The notes beneath the pieces were generated by a model that was given only the letters and a program-made list of their open reading frames with translations, was not told the origin of the DNA and ran no database searches. Of a DNA stretch of 64,000 bases, positions 1-11,568 are shown one piece after another. Numbering within the stretch: position 1 is the stretch's first letter; the number at the start of each line of letters is the position of its first letter. Made by a program: the position numbers and the translations under genes. Origin of the DNA: Hirundichthys speculiger (taxonomy: Eukaryota > Chordata > Actinopteri > Beloniformes > Exocoetidae); the NCBI GenBank assembly GCA_018398805.1, contig JAGFBZ010000169.1, forward strand, positions 1 through 64,000. Reading direction: 5' to 3'.

Positions 1-239
1 CGGCGTCTCTGAGCATGTGCAGGCGGAACGCAGGTGTGCAGGCGGAACGCAGGTGTGCAGGCGGGACGCAGGTGTGCAGGAGAGCTGCAGTCCAGGTGCA
101 TGCACACAATTCCTACCACATTAATGGGAAAAGGAGATTTGCCACCTTTTCCTGTTTGCGAGGAACAGAGAGAAAACGGCAGCTCCGCTCTGAAAACCAC
201 TGTCCCCCAAAGAATTCTGGGAAAAGAAGAGATGCACAA
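1..239. other. short tandem repeat then unassigned DNA
   Basis: A 17-bp unit (gtgcaggcggaacgcag) is repeated about four times at 10-80. Nothing else is recognised. The open frames here come from the repeat. Confidence 0.5.
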
Positions 240-600
240 CGACTGAAAGAAGACGACGTTCAGGCCGTAGTGTTGAGCTGTTTTAAATGTTTTTAAAAAA
301 AAACCCCAAAAGTAGTGAAACAAGACAAAGACTCAACTGTGGTCTTTCTGTTTCCTTCACAGCCTCTGGTCTCTGAACCGTAGTAAACAAACCGCTGGTA
401 TTGTGCTATTTTTGGCTCGTAATTAGCGGCTAACACGCTAACAACAACAAAAGAAAAAGTCCGGTTTTCTCTGCATGGAAATCTATACACGCTGGGCTGC
501 TGTTGATGCTAACTACACTTTTCATCTAACCCCGTTTTCATTCTGCCGTCCCACGACACACACACTACATTACCCATAAGGTCCTTAAGGTGCAAATGTT
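240..600 (-). mobile_element. short non-autonomous DNA element, copy 1
   Basis: This stretch is an inverted relative of 40260-40680. Both share the segments around 'tgtggtctttctgtttcc', 'ggctcgtaattagcggc' and 'cattctgccgtcccacg'. The second copy has an end reading acagtgatcccttgcc, a common teleost MITE type. There is no coding content. Confidence 0.6.
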
Positions 601-706
601 TTTCCCTCCATTTCAATATTTCAACCCCCCCAGCAGTCGGGGGTCTCCTCCAGCTCTGGGTAACTGTAGCTCTCATCTTCCTGCTTGTTTTAAACGTTTG
701 ATGTCG

Positions 707-1193
707 CAGTTGTTAGCGTGACAGCAGCGACAGCCGTGTTGCCATGTTAGCGCGACAGCAAGCGACGGCCGTGTTGCCATGTTAGCGTGACAGCAGCGAC
801 AGCCGTGTTTGCCATGTTAGCGCGACAGCAGCGACGGCCGTGTTGCCATGTTAGCGTGACAGCGGCGACAGCCGTGTTGCCATGTTAGCGTGACAGCGGC
901 GACGGCCGTGTCGCCATGTCAGCGTGACAGCAGCGACGGCCGTGTTTCCATGTTAGCGTGACAGCAGCGACAGCCGTGTTGCCATGTTAGCGCGACAGCA
1001 GCGACGGCCGTGTTGCCATGTTAGCGTGACAGCGGCGACAGCCGTGTTGCCATGTTAGCGTGACAGCGGCGACGGCCGTGTCGCCATGTCAGCGTGACAG
1101 CAGCGACGGCCGTGTTGCCATGTTAGCGTGACAGCAGCGACGGCCGTGTTGCCATGTTAGCGTGACAGCAGCGACAGCCGTGTTGCCATGTTT
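707..1193 (+). repeat. 34-bp minisatellite, about 14 copies
   Basis: Units contain gttagcgtgacagcagcga then cagccgtgttgccat, with recurrent A/G and G/C variants (cagccg/cggccg, cgtgac/cgcgac). Longer-order repetition of variant combinations is visible between about 785 and 1110, indicating duplication of blocks of units. Confidence 0.9.
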
Positions 1194-1229
1194 GATTGAT
1201 TTCCTCAGATTCATATCAGGCTCGTTTGT

Positions 1230-1450
1230 GGTGGATTTTAAATGAGGTTCGCTGGAAACCTGGAACGGTTTTGACTGTGCGTGAACTTTGAAAGAGCGTC
1301 GTTCACAACTGCCCAGATGAACTCGTTCACGCCCCCCGCTGGTGAAGGAGGAAGAGAGCGCGCTCGGTTCACGTTTACACTAAATATGAACTAGTTGGTG
1401 AACTTTGGTTCGATGAACGCGTTCAGGTACGACGCTGGCGGCGACGCCAC
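1230..1450. mobile_element. fragment of a hAT-like GTGAAC-rich element
   Basis: Repeated gaactagtt, gtgaact and cgttcac words match the subterminal sequence of the elements at 9771 and 55032. The boundaries are unclear. Confidence 0.4.
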
Positions 1451-2618
1451 TCAAGAACCAAACGGCAGCTGGGAGGAGGACGTTTCAGCGGCGGTTAAAT
1501 ATACCGCTGGAGCTCTGAAGCTGCTCTCTGAACAGTCACATTGATTTAAGCTGAAGATGATCTGGAAGAATCAGGTCAGAAGCTGGTTTTAAAACGGAAA
1601 GGGGGGGGGGGGGGGGGGGGGGGGGTTAACCTTCAAAACCAAACTTTTTCATTTTCACATCTGCAGGCTGCAGAATCGAGTTGCTGACGCCGTATTGATC
1701 CGTTAGCTTTGAAGCTGATGTGCAGGACTCGTCAGCAGGCTGTCCGACCATCGCTGGTTCGCCGCTTGGCTTCCGCACGCGCCAAGGTGCCCTTGGACGC
1801 CGCCGCCCCCGAAGAGCGCCCGTCCTCTGCAAAGCTCGCTGAAATGTGAGCGCACGCTGCGTCGCCTTATCGGACGCGTCGGCTCCTTTGATCAGCGTTG
1901 CCGGTTGCTGCAGCGTTGCAAACCAAAATCAGCAGCGAGATACAAGGCAGCGACTGCAACGGTTCGCAGGAACCACCTGGTGACTGTTCTCACTGGAACA
2001 TGAGACCATTAAAACCCGCGTGGGCGTGTTTGTTTTTCACTGAAACCCAGTCTGGGTTTGATCATGGTCGGTTCCGGCCCGGCCCGCTCGGTCTGACGCC
2101 GCGCCAGGACGTCCAGCGGATTAATGGAGGTCGGCGTCCGTATGAGGCCGCTGTGCCGAGCGACTGTGTGAATTTATTCCATTTGGGTCTAATGAAATCT
2201 TCGCCTCAATCAGTGTCAGACTGTAAAATATCAATTTGAGGGATGTAATGATGTAAATGCGAAGAAGGAATCTGGGAGCAGATTCGAGGCATCGGCTTGT
2301 ATCATCTAATTAGACGCCGCTGGCCGACGTCCAGAGAGACGAGACGCTCAGCTGAGCTAACGGGACCGAACGCCACCGACGTTTCAGCGGCTTTTAAACC
2401 TCCATTCACTCAGTCAGTTCATATGTATGCAGTTTATTTTTTTGTTTGTTTATACATTTCTTAATCACATCAACAGAGAGATGACATATTGGGCTAAAAG
2501 TCCTTGTATGTGTTTACATGCTTCACACTGATTGGCTGTTGACGTGGCTGCTGGGAGAAACCGGCGTCGTAGCGTCATTGCTATGTAAGCGTGCAGGTGC
2601 TCGCTGCTACGGACGAGT
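1451..2618. other. unassigned region with a G homopolymer
   Basis: An uninterrupted G run of about 26 bases lies at 1601-1625. The rest shows no supported gene or repeat; the open frames lack codon structure or homology I recognise. Confidence 0.4.
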
Positions 2619-3485
2619 ATAGAGGGTTTTCACCGACGTCACGTTTTGGTCAGTGACCCGGATGCGCGGCCATCTTGGAGGTACTCGGACGTAAACACAC
2701 CGCTGGATCAATGCTAACGACCGCGGATAAAGGATGGATAAACCACAGAAAAGCTCTTCAAAAGGCGTTACAGACGCTAAAACATCCAGAGAAGGACTTG
2801 GTCCACGGGAAAGGGAAGTTTGTCGGTGGTGCCGAGCCGTACGAGTTAGCTCCCTCTTTTTGGAGCAATGACGAGCCGGAGAGCCCCCCTTCGATTGGAT
2901 ACTCCGACATCGTAAAGTAGCTGGTTTCTACCCGTCATTCCAACAGATGAACCCAATCTGGGTCATCCTTTTGATAAAGGTCAGACCTTTTACCTGGAAT
3001 ACAATGAGAAATATAGCACATTGTAGCTCTACGTTTTAAGAACTGTGTTGCTAGTGTAGCTAGGTGGTAGCTTGATATTATCATTAGACTAGAAGTTAAG
3101 AGCTTTTCTTCTTGATAATTGTTCATGTGTGAAATTAAGAACTAACAACATTTCACTTAACTTACCTGACACGAAATGGGCCGAACAAATTCGGATGTTG
3201 TCCAGATTTTTGCCCCGCAGGTCTTGGTTTAGCTTTGCTAACCACAAGCGCCTCCTTTCCTCTGACAACTTCTGGCATTGTTCTCCCTGATTTTTAATAA
3301 CCTTTGGAAGTCTATAAAACTCCAAGTGTCTCTCGCGGTCTGTCCGGTTGGTTCGGCCCAAAACACGGAAATAATTTACCATTTTCAATGAAGACGTCCG
3401 ATTTACTCCAGTGTGTGCGCTTTGTTTACGTCGACGCGTGCCTCCAAGATGGCGACTTCCGGTTGGATGACGCGCCGTAAAAAGC
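2619..3485. mobile_element. non-autonomous DNA transposon with THAP-domain remnant (ISL2EU-like)
   Basis: The two ends form an imperfect inverted repeat centred on gccatcttggagg (2669 on +, about 3448 on -) and acgtaaaca. The minus strand at 3090-3382 encodes a decayed THAP zinc finger: it keeps the FYRLP motif, a central W and the ICSAHF (C-x2-H) end, while the two N-terminal cysteines are replaced. The plus-strand frame at 2675-2920 (ending GYSDIVK) may be a second exon-like fragment of the same element. A THAP protein with this kind of end fits ISL2EU-type fish transposons; a P-element relative is the alternative. Confidence 0.55.
3090..3382 (-). pseudogene. degenerate THAP domain of the 2619-3485 element
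   Basis: The translated segment starts MVNYFRVLGRTNR and ends ICSAHFVSG. THAP domains bind DNA through a C2CH zinc centre; here the first cysteine pair is lost, so metal binding should fail. The conserved FYRLP, W and CSAHF positions keep their usual spacing. It is probably inactive, as no downstream transposase is present. Confidence 0.6.
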
Positions 3486-3499
3486 GACTATTGGCAAAG

Positions 3500-3712
3500 A
3501 CCTCGCAATACGATACGTATCATGATATTTGGGTCATGATACGATATTATCGTGATATGAAAAAAAAATTCTCTTAGCGTGTCAGTTTAAACACTGATCT
3601 GAACAGATCATATGAAAAAAAAATCGAAATCAGGAGCTGAAAAATCTATTATATTGGGCGGCCGAAAATCGTGATATATTGCCAAATCGATTTTTTTTTT
3701 TTTTACACCCCT
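3500..3712. mobile_element. MITE with CGATAT-rich ends
   Basis: The right end reads tttacacccct and the interior has gatacgtatcatgatat and cgtgatatattgcc. This is the pattern of a common teleost hAT-type MITE. The left end is poorly defined. Confidence 0.5.
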
Positions 3713-3859
3713 GCTCACCGCCAGCTTTGACATCTACGAGACGCTTGGGAGCCGTTTTACCAGAACTACGTTTGGATGCCCTTCCTGATGCAACCGGGAT
3801 TCAAACCTAAAACCTCCCGTGTGGGCGGCGACGGCGCTGCCCCGAACCCGCCCCTGAAT

Positions 3860-4140
3860 CAATCAAATCAGAATCAAATTTATTGTCGCCACTGAGCCAG
3901 CGTCCCAACACAGCAGAATTTGACTTCCCAGTTCACCGTCCAAAAGAAACATACAAAACAAAACAACACAACATATGGACAGGAGTCAACGGTGCTTGGG
4001 TCAGCGCTATAAGAGCGCTTCAATTTAACAGAGGAAAAAAGATAACATTGGGGGAGGAGGGTGGAGGTTAAAAAAAAGAACATCTCCCACTACGTGTCAA
4101 ATGGACACGTCGTGAGAGGGGAAAAAAAAAACACCTCAGC
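3860..4140. mobile_element. retroposon 3'-end-like fragment
   Basis: It begins with an aatcaaatttattg tail typical of minus-oriented teleost non-LTR elements, followed by non-coding sequence. No open frame is supported. The family is not identified. Confidence 0.35.
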
Positions 4141-4357
4141 ACATTTAATTAAGCATGTACAGACTTAACACAGGACATTGATAGAAACATGATGGCGGGA
4201 TAACCCAGTTTTGACAGTCTGAGGCCTTCGTTGTTTCAAAATGCACGTGCATGCATCACACATGCAGCACGCCAGGATTGGAAAGTAACAGACGGGCGCT
4301 GAGGTGACGCCGGCGCGTCCCCCGCGTGATCGCCCGGCACGCCTCTCATGCTTCGAG

Positions 4358-5300
4358 TATGGCAAGCCACTGGGGCCAAAGATCGCCACATTAAGGGAGC
4401 GTGGATTATAAAACGGCGTAAAATGCTGCGTTTTTGAAGGGAAAATGCCGTTAAAACTGCTATTTTGCATGCCAAAAATGTGAGAGTGTTTAAAAATGCG
4501 CATAAAAAAACAAAGCGTTTTGTTGTAAAAAATTTTCAACAGCATAACGTTAATTTTGGTTTTTCACTGTGAATTATATCATATAAAAACAACATATGAC
4601 AATAATGACAATAACAACAAAAATATAAACTTATTTTAAACTGAATTCTCTGCATTAACTGCGAAAATTTCAGATTGACAGCCGGTGAGTCCCCCCCCCC
4701 CCCCCCCCGCCCCGCAAAACCACTGCCTCATCCTGTCTCTTTATAGATCAGACTCTTCTTACTTAGAAAGTAGCGTTTAAAATTTGACTAGTTTGTAAAC
4801 TTTGTTTCTGTAAGTTAACTCAGTGGAGAAGGACATAGTACTGTTATCCAGATATAAACGCTAGCAGGCAGCTTAACAAGCTTACGGAATATGTTTATTA
4901 GGTTAATGCATATAATCCTCCTTACTCTTCACCGATTGGATCATCAATGTTCACTTTTAGTGGCTGTGAAACATAAGGGGCAGGGATAATTATAATACAG
5001 CAAAACGCCGTTTTTTTTAACGCGCGTTGTACTTGCACTAAACGCCGCTTTTGACACGCGTTCAAACACTCTCAAAGCGCCATTTTTGGACGCGCGTTCT
5101 ATGAATGCCGCACAAAGTGGCGTTTAAGGACCACAGAGAACGGCGTTTTTTGCGGCGTTTGACGAAGCTCAAGGAAACGGCATCTTTTGCACCATTTTTG
5201 GTGTGCAAAACGGCGGTTTTAATGGCGTTTTCCCTTCAAAAACGCCACATAATACACACGCCCTTAATGTGGCGATCTGTGGCCCCAGTGGCTTGCCATA
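4358..5300. mobile_element. long-TIR fold-back DNA element
   Basis: It starts TATGGCAAGCCACTGGGGCC and ends with the exact inverse. Similarity of the arms continues for over 100 bp (gatcgccacattaaggg against cccttaatgtggcgatc; aaaacgcc and aacggcg words). The interior is AT-rich with a C homopolymer at 4688-4707. The target is possibly a TA dinucleotide. No transposase is present. The open frames across each arm are mirror images and not genes. Confidence 0.75.
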
Positions 5301-6288
5301 TAGCTGGAACCCGTCCGCGCCGAGGCCGTCTCTGATTGTCGGAGCCCAAAAATAACGCGGCATAATGAGGCCCTTTCGGTCTCCGGGTCCAGCAGGTCGT
5401 GGCTTCGAGCGAAACAATCAATGCGGTGACGGAACCGCGACGGTGAAGCTGAGAGCCGCAGCTTCCTGCAGAGATGGACGTTCACCTGGAAAACAACTTT
5501 GCTCCTGACCGTCTGCTCACCGTCTCACCGCGTCTGATGATGCCGCGAGTCCTCGCCGTTAACGCCAACGCGCTCGTGTAATTTCTCAGGTGTCGGGTTT
5601 CATCTCCATCTGTTCCAGACGCTGCACGCGCAGATTTGTGGACAGCGGAGGTGTAATTTCAGATGCGCTCTGACCGCCGGAGCCAGCAGTTATCTGAGCT
5701 CAGCCGCCAGAGGCGGGAGGCGGGAGTCCTGGAGGCCAGCTGTGGCCCTCCTTCCTGGCGGGGAGCCGGAGCACTTAAAAGGCCATGAAAAACACGTGGA
5801 GGTTCACGGTAATTGGCCTCTTTTTTCCCTCCCAGAGGCTGTAAACGTCTCTGTCCAGGCGTCGGAGCGACTCCTGGCTGATGCGGCGGTCTCGCGCTTT
5901 ATAAGGAAACGGACAGAGTTTATTCTGGCAGAGCTTTCATGGCTGCGCTGTAAAACTCTGATGGGCTGCTAATCTGCGTGGTAGCGAGTTCAGAGAGATT
6001 ATTAAGGAGTTAAAGCTCTGAAAACGGCTGTAAAGCTGTAGATTAGTGCCTTTGTTCTCAGTGTGGCCAGTCCAAAACTTCTATCTTTTTTTTTTTTTTT
6101 TTTTCTATGAAAGCAGCAGCCTGAGTGTAGCGCCGGTGCACGTGCTAACCTGCGACGCTCCTGTATGTGAGCTAATGCTATTGATTTTAGCTTCCAGCAG
6201 CTCCTTGAGCCTCGATCTGTCATTTCAGTTCAGCAGTTTGACGAACGCAGAACTCGTGTTTGTCTCGTGCTTTAATCCTCTTCAGCAG
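5301..6288. other. unassigned region
   Basis: It is moderately GC-rich. I see no supported gene, and no repeat except a T run at 6086-6104. Confidence 0.4.
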
Positions 6289-6575
6289 AGGTGTATAAAG
6301 TACTTAAGAAAAAAAGTAACTTAGTAAAAGCATCATAACTGAAAATTACTTTGAAAAAATTTAAAGTCACCTATGAGAAAATTACTTGAGTAAAAGTCTT
6401 AAAATAGCTCAGATTAAATCTACTTAAGTATCAAAAGTATCTTGTGAAAAAATATAAAGTAAAAGTAAAAGTATTTTGTAGTATGCATGAAAAGAAGCAA
6501 AACAACCTAAAATGATTCCCCCCTTGTTTTTTTATTTCACTTTTTCAGGTGAATAAAATGTGGTATAGAATACAG

Positions 6576-7382
6576 TAGTCCTGGGCGGTTTACCGGTTCA
6601 TACCAAATACGGTGTTTATTTTCTTATGATATTAATTTTTCATATACCGTAATACCGGTGAGTATGTACTGTAGCGTACACAACGTTGGGAACGCCGCGC
6701 GGCGGAACGTAAGTGCCGCAGAACATTGTTTGACAGGGGACTGTTTAGCAGTTGCGCTGGAGGCGCAACACGCTACTAGTTTCTGGTTAAACGGTGATGG
6801 ATGCTAACAGAGAAAGTCCCGAAGTGGAAGCTCCAGAACGGCAACATGAGACTGAGGAACTTCTTCCTGAACCAGGAGCCGTGGATTTAAAAAAGACGAC
6901 GTCCAACAAACTACAATAATCTGCTAATGTTGCCGAGCTAAAGTTGTAGCCGCGGGAGGCTACAACTTTAGAACTTTGTTTACATTGTGTAGTTAATGTT
7001 GATTTTTTTTACAAAATATGTTTTTTCAAGTTGTTTGCAAAATGTGAAAAATAAAAGGGTTCTGTATTTTAACTGCAACTATCATCATTCTGATTCCTTC
7101 ACTTAATCAGAATAACGAGTGCCACCTCTTTATAAATAGTATCATTTTGTGAGGCCATGCAAACCTGTATTAATACTAGTGTAGATATGAATGTTTTTCT
7201 ACAATATTCACTCCTCCTGACAGTAAAATAGGTCATTCTAAGACAATTTACTGCAGCAAATCCTCTAAACGATTAGAAAATGTGGTTAACACCCAGTTGT
7301 GCCTTCAAAAAAAATACAGTGAAACCGATATAATTTTGAAAAATACCGTGATATAAATTTTTGGTCATACCGCCCAGAACTA
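6576..7382. mobile_element. hAT MITE (ends TAGT-CTGGGCGG), copy 1
   Basis: Termini are TAGTCCTGGGCGG and CCGCCCAGAACTA. An 8-bp target duplication, GAATACAG, flanks it exactly (6568-6575 and 7383-7390). It is 807 bp with no transposase. A reverse copy occupies 19263-20098. Confidence 0.88.
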
Positions 7383-7762
7383 GAATACAGCTCAAAAAAT
7401 AAACAATGTCTTGCAAAATTTAACACAATGGCCACTTTTTCACTTTGAACTATGTTGAGGGAATCCTCATGAGCTGATGACCTAATGCTCAACTTCAAAT
7501 TACTGATCTTGTATGATTTGATTATGTAGTTTTCATAAAAATGTATCCTGCAGGAGGAAAACGGCCTCGTTAGAGGAAGTTAAGATGCTAACCTTGTATT
7601 GACACTCCTGAAGAACAATTTTCAGCAAGATATTATCTACGGGCAAGTTGCCTATGTTATTAGCACATAGCGTTAGCTACTTGCTTCTTACTAGCACGTA
7701 GTGTTGGCTAACAAAAAGACCAAAATATTGGCAAAAACTATGTAAACCTATTAGCACATATT

Positions 7763-7846
7763 TATTAGTGCTGGGCCTTTAACGACCGTCGGTAACGCCG
7801 TTACTGGCCATCAGGTAACAGCGTCGTTAACGGCCCAGCACTAATA
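7763..7846. repeat. 84-bp near-perfect hairpin (nested MITE)
   Basis: The sequence runs from tattagtgctgggcc to ggcccagcactaata, nearly palindromic throughout. The same unit is found inverted in position at 18796-18878, inside the duplicated segment. Confidence 0.75.
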
Positions 7847-7920
7847 TTTATACTCCTCCTCCTCCTGCCACATGACATGACATCAGCAGCTATTAACTTA
7901 TTGAATTCACTTACCTCAAT

Positions 7921-8698
7921 GGCTACGGTTACATGATGTTTTTTAATTCGGAATTAATAATTCTGAATTAAATAATTCAGAATTAAACTATTTTCCTTCG
8001 AGTTTACATGGAAATAGTAATTCCGAATTGAGGTTTACATGGAAAACACGTTCGTTCGGCTTTATCCAACTCCGCTTTAGGTCTGGGGGTTGGGAAGGGT
8101 TCTGATTGGATGGGGGGGGCGGACGTCTTTACATCTACCGGAAGAAAACAAACTTAGCAACAACTCGGTTAGCAACAACATTTCCACTTATTTTTGACCT
8201 GGGTGGCGTCTCTATCTGTGAAACCTCCTTCATTTAACCTGGCCGCTTTGAAAAGCTCACAATTTTTATGTTTCCTGCCGTCTGTTCTTTTAATTATTTC
8301 CAGTTCCTCCAAGATATTTATTAAATAAATCGTCTCTGCTCTTGAACACCACCGTTTACTGCGTGCTGCCATATCTTGAAACCTTTGTTTTGAAAACAAG
8401 CCCAGCGCGGAATATAACGTCAATATAAGCATCATCGCATCGCGACAGACGGGCAAGAGAACTAGCATGCGCAGAAAGACGGGAATTAATTTAAACAGGA
8501 ATGAGTGTTTAACATGACCGCGGAATTACTTAATTCGGAATTAAAATGGGAATAAACCAAGCCACTTACTTCAGAATTAAGTTTAAATTCGGAATTGACA
8601 TTTTCATTCGGAATTAGGTGTTTACATGGTAACTTTTATTCAGATTTAACTTTAATTCTGAATTAAAGAGGAATTAAACTTCCCATGTAAACGCACGG
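7921..8698 (-). mobile_element. Harbinger-like element with Myb/trihelix remnant, copy 1
   Basis: The terminal repeats pair 5' AATGGCTACGGTTACATG with the inverse of CATGTAAACGCACGGATT; AAT/ATT may be a 3-bp target duplication. The arms are full of aattcggaatta palindromes. The minus strand (8169-8468) encodes a Myb/SANT-like segment (RAETIYLI, KRTDGRKHKN, QVKNKWK), the DNA-binding partner protein typical of PIF/Harbinger elements. Other copies are at 17987-18730 and 22626-23320. Confidence 0.7.
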
Positions 8699-9118
8699 AT
8701 TGTGTTTCTTAAGGTTGGACGGAGAGTTAAACGCCTTTATCTCGTGGCACTTTGGAAGACCCAACATGCACTTCATTCGGTAGGTTTTGGGAATTCCCCC
8801 CATCCCGAGGTAGCTGAACACTGTTCCCAGGTGTGACCAGGTGTGACCACAGGTGTGACCAGGTGTGACCACAGGTGCCGAAGCTGCACCGTCGTCTGTC
8901 TCCTCGTTGTTGACATGTCCTGCGGCTGCCATGGTAACGGTGCTACAGATCTCAGATCTGTTACGGTGCTAACTCAGAGTAGCGTACGTGGTTGACCTGC
9001 GCATTCCAGAGATCTCTTTGATTACTTTAATTTGCAACGACTAACGAGGTGGCAAATGTCAAAGTAACGAAGTAAAAGTATATATTTTTCTTTTTAAATG
9101 CAGTGAAGAAAAAGTCTC

Positions 9119-9126
<8 letters not shown>

Positions 9127-9151
<25 letters not shown>
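9127..9151. repeat. A homopolymer
   Basis: About 27 adenines follow atttaaa, inside the right end of the hAT at 6289-9217. Confidence 0.8.
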
Positions 9152-9152
<1 letters not shown>

Positions 9153-9217
9153 AAGTAAAGAAAAAATTCTTAAAACTAGTTTAGTGTAAGGAAGTACATG
9201 TACTTGTTACTACACAG

Positions 9218-9770
9218 CTGTGTCTGAAAGGAGGCGTCGTCCCTGAACTCAACTCTCCTCCCGTCAGAGCAGCGGTGGGCGTCGGTGGGCGTCGGCCTGC
9301 TCGCGGCGGTAACGTGAGGCGGACAGCTGCGTTGCCTTGACGGGACCTCGCCGCTGGCGGCCGCGATCCCAGGGAGCCCCGAGCGGCCGTGAGGCCTGTC
9401 GCCAGGAACCGCTGCGCTGCGTGATTTATCAGAAGACGCGCTGAGGTCATTCTGACTCAACCGTTCCTGCTCTAACGTGGTCACTTCCTCTGCGGTGACT
9501 AAGACTTGGCGACTGTGTCCAGCGCGTCGGCCACATGTTTATGTCTGAAGGCTGACGACCTCTTGTTTGTTTCTCACTTTTTATTAAGTCGGAGGCTCGT
9601 TTTGTCTCCTGGAGCCGAAGCAGGAGGCGTGGTCACCTTGTCCAGGTGGTTTTCTTCTCTGTTTTGGTTCTCAGGACCTTCAGCAGAGCAAAGGCTGATT
9701 CTGAGGGCGGCGTCGGTCCGGCCCAAACACCCAGGTGTGGGTTTACTGGAACCAGACGGGCTGTGACTGG
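9218..9770. other. unassigned unique DNA
   Basis: The stretch is GC-rich with overlapping open frames on both strands. No family, splice structure or repeat is recognised. Confidence 0.35.
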
Positions 9771-10460
9771 CAGTGTTGGGAAAGTTTCACTTTCTACACA
9801 AACTAGTTAAGTTCATAGTTCACAGAAATTAAAATGAACTAGTTCAGTTCATCATTTTAAAAAGTGAACTAAATACTTCATTTTTAGTTCTTTTTTTTTT
9901 TTTTAATTCTTTTTAAAGGTGGGGTAGGTGATCTTTTTTTGCAGCACTTTTTTACAATATTGCCTAAAAACCTTTTCACATTCACATTGCACCCACTGAA
10001 ATAAAATGTTTGCAAAAAAAACTGAAACGTTTTGGTCCAGTCTAGAGGGTATAATCAGAGAAAAACTCTGACCAATCAAAATAGTGATCATCACTATTTT
10101 TGATTGGCTGCCTAATACGTCCATCAAATATCAATGCACTCCCCCCCCCCCCCCCACCCCCCCCCTCCCCTCCCTCCCTCCCTGCAGTTCATGTAGTCAT
10201 GAATCATGTGAAGGCGTGGTTTAGAGGGGTGGGCTGAAGAGGAGGAGGCGGAGCCTTTGGGAGGAGGGAGGGAGTGTATATTTTTTTAAAATCTCACTTG
10301 AGTTGGATTGATGGAACCGTTTTTTTAAAGATCACCTACCCCACCTTTAAATGTTGCTGCGAGCAGTTATTTGTTAAAATGATTACCACTGCCTATGTAC
10401 TACTACACCACCACAAACGGCGATTATTTTATCTTAACAGTCGAAAACTATTGGTCCAGT
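9771..10460. mobile_element. hAT-like element (start CAGTGTTGGGAAAG), copy 1
   Basis: It matches 55032-55270 through cactttctacacaaactagtt, agttcatagttcacagaaatt and the right part aatgttgctgcgagca, except that a TTAA element sits inside this copy. No coding sequence is seen. Confidence 0.6.
9917..10346. mobile_element. TTAA-targeted MITE (piggyBac or Kolobok type)
   Basis: The terminal inverted repeat is AGGTGGGGTAGGTGATCTTT. TTAA flanks both sides (9913-9916 and 10347-10350). The empty site is seen in the related host copy at about 55172 (ttctttttTTAAtgttgc without the element), which proves the insertion. It holds a long C-rich tract at 10141-10185. It encodes nothing. Confidence 0.88.
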
Positions 10461-10616
10461 TCTGAATCCTTAAGCCTGATTTATACTCGAACGTCAGGTC
10501 GTCTGCGTCACCTACGCAGAGACTCTGGTGCTCCTCCCCAAAAAATGTAGCTCGACGCAGACAGTGTCGCAGAGAGGAGAGAAAGGAGGCCTCTGATTGG
10601 TCAATTCTACATTCAC

Positions 10617-11568
10617 TAGGGGTGTAACGGTACACAAAACTCTCGGTTCGGTTCGTACCTCGGTTTTGAGGTCACAGTTCGTTTCATTTTTCGGTACAGT
10701 AAGAAAACAAAATGCAAAATATAAATGTGCTAGTTGTTTATTACACACTTTTGTGCTTTTTAACAATAAGAACATTAGCCTATACAAAGCTAGAATTTTG
10801 CTCAAAAATATAAATACATTGTTCTGAAATGTAGATATTTTGAAAAACAAAATAAAAATAACATTGGCTCAGACTTTTTCTTAAAGAAAATATCCATCTG
10901 ATGTGCAAAATTGAACAGTTTTAACACTGAACAGTTTCAAGTTGTTGCTCAGATTAAATAACATGAATAAGGCTCAGACTGTTTGTTTAAAAACAAATCA
11001 TTTTATTTTTTCATAAAGTCCCGGTATGATTTTCTGGCTAAAATGTGGACGAGAAGGTAATTGATATCGGGGCTCAAATTACTTTTATCATGTGTTTGAA
11101 GCCAGCGTTTAGGGTGATTAGGGTCTTAAATCTGCAGCTATAAAACACCAACTTCGGCTCCCCGGTGAAATATAAACAGGGACAAAGAGAAGTTGATAAA
11201 ACCAAAGTGGTTTTGCCGACATTGTTCATCCGAGATCGGGTATGTTTCTGGCAACACGTCTAACCTGTTAACTCATTTGAAACGGCACCAGCCCAGCGTG
11301 AACATCGCTACAAAAAGAGGAAGACGACCCGAGTACAAACACAGCTTCCCACCGCATTTAACACTATGTCGCGGGAGGCTTATTGCCAATGCAAGCGGCA
11401 TTAGCATTAGCCACGACGTCCGCTACAACTGCTGTTTGTTGTGCTCCACAACATGCGGTCCTCTACTTAATATGTCCGTGTGGAAATTCGTTCGGTACGC
11501 CTCCGTCCCGAACCGACCACGTCATACTGAAACGGTTCAATACAAATACGTGTACCGTTACACCCCTA
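10617..11568 (+). mobile_element. hAT element with BED zinc finger
   Basis: The perfect 19-bp terminal inverted repeats begin TAGGGGTGTAACGGTACAC, with an exact 8-bp target duplication ACATTCAC (10609-10616 and 11569-11576). At 952 bp it is non-autonomous but carries a BED-finger exon on the plus strand. Confidence 0.93.
11193..11380 (+). pseudogene. BED-type zinc finger of a hAT transposase
   Basis: The frame reads WFCRHCSSEIGY, then NTSNLLTHLKRHQPSV, that is C-x2-C followed by H-x4-H, a complete BED finger. BED fingers bind the terminal repeats of hAT elements. The frame leaves transposase-like sequence soon after and reaches the right end of the element, so only the DNA-binding exon remains. 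Confidence 0.75.

Larger units (their letters stand above)
6289..9217 (-). mobile_element. hAT element with BED-finger remnant, host for two further insertions
   Basis: The left end, cagaggtgtataaagtactt, and the right end, gtacttgttactacacagctgtg, resemble the CAGAGGTGTAAAGTAC hAT family of fish. The minus strand near 8700-8932 encodes a BED-type zinc-finger remnant (KCMLGLPKC, then SPSNLKKH), the usual N-terminus of a hAT transposase. The element is interrupted by a hAT MITE (6576-7382) and a Harbinger-like element (7921-8698). Exact ends are uncertain and a target duplication was not identified. Confidence 0.5.

Noticed and set aside
9176..9484. 102- and 89-codon minus-strand frames
   Set aside because: No recognisable domain and overlapping alternative frames in GC-rich DNA; no splice or start support.
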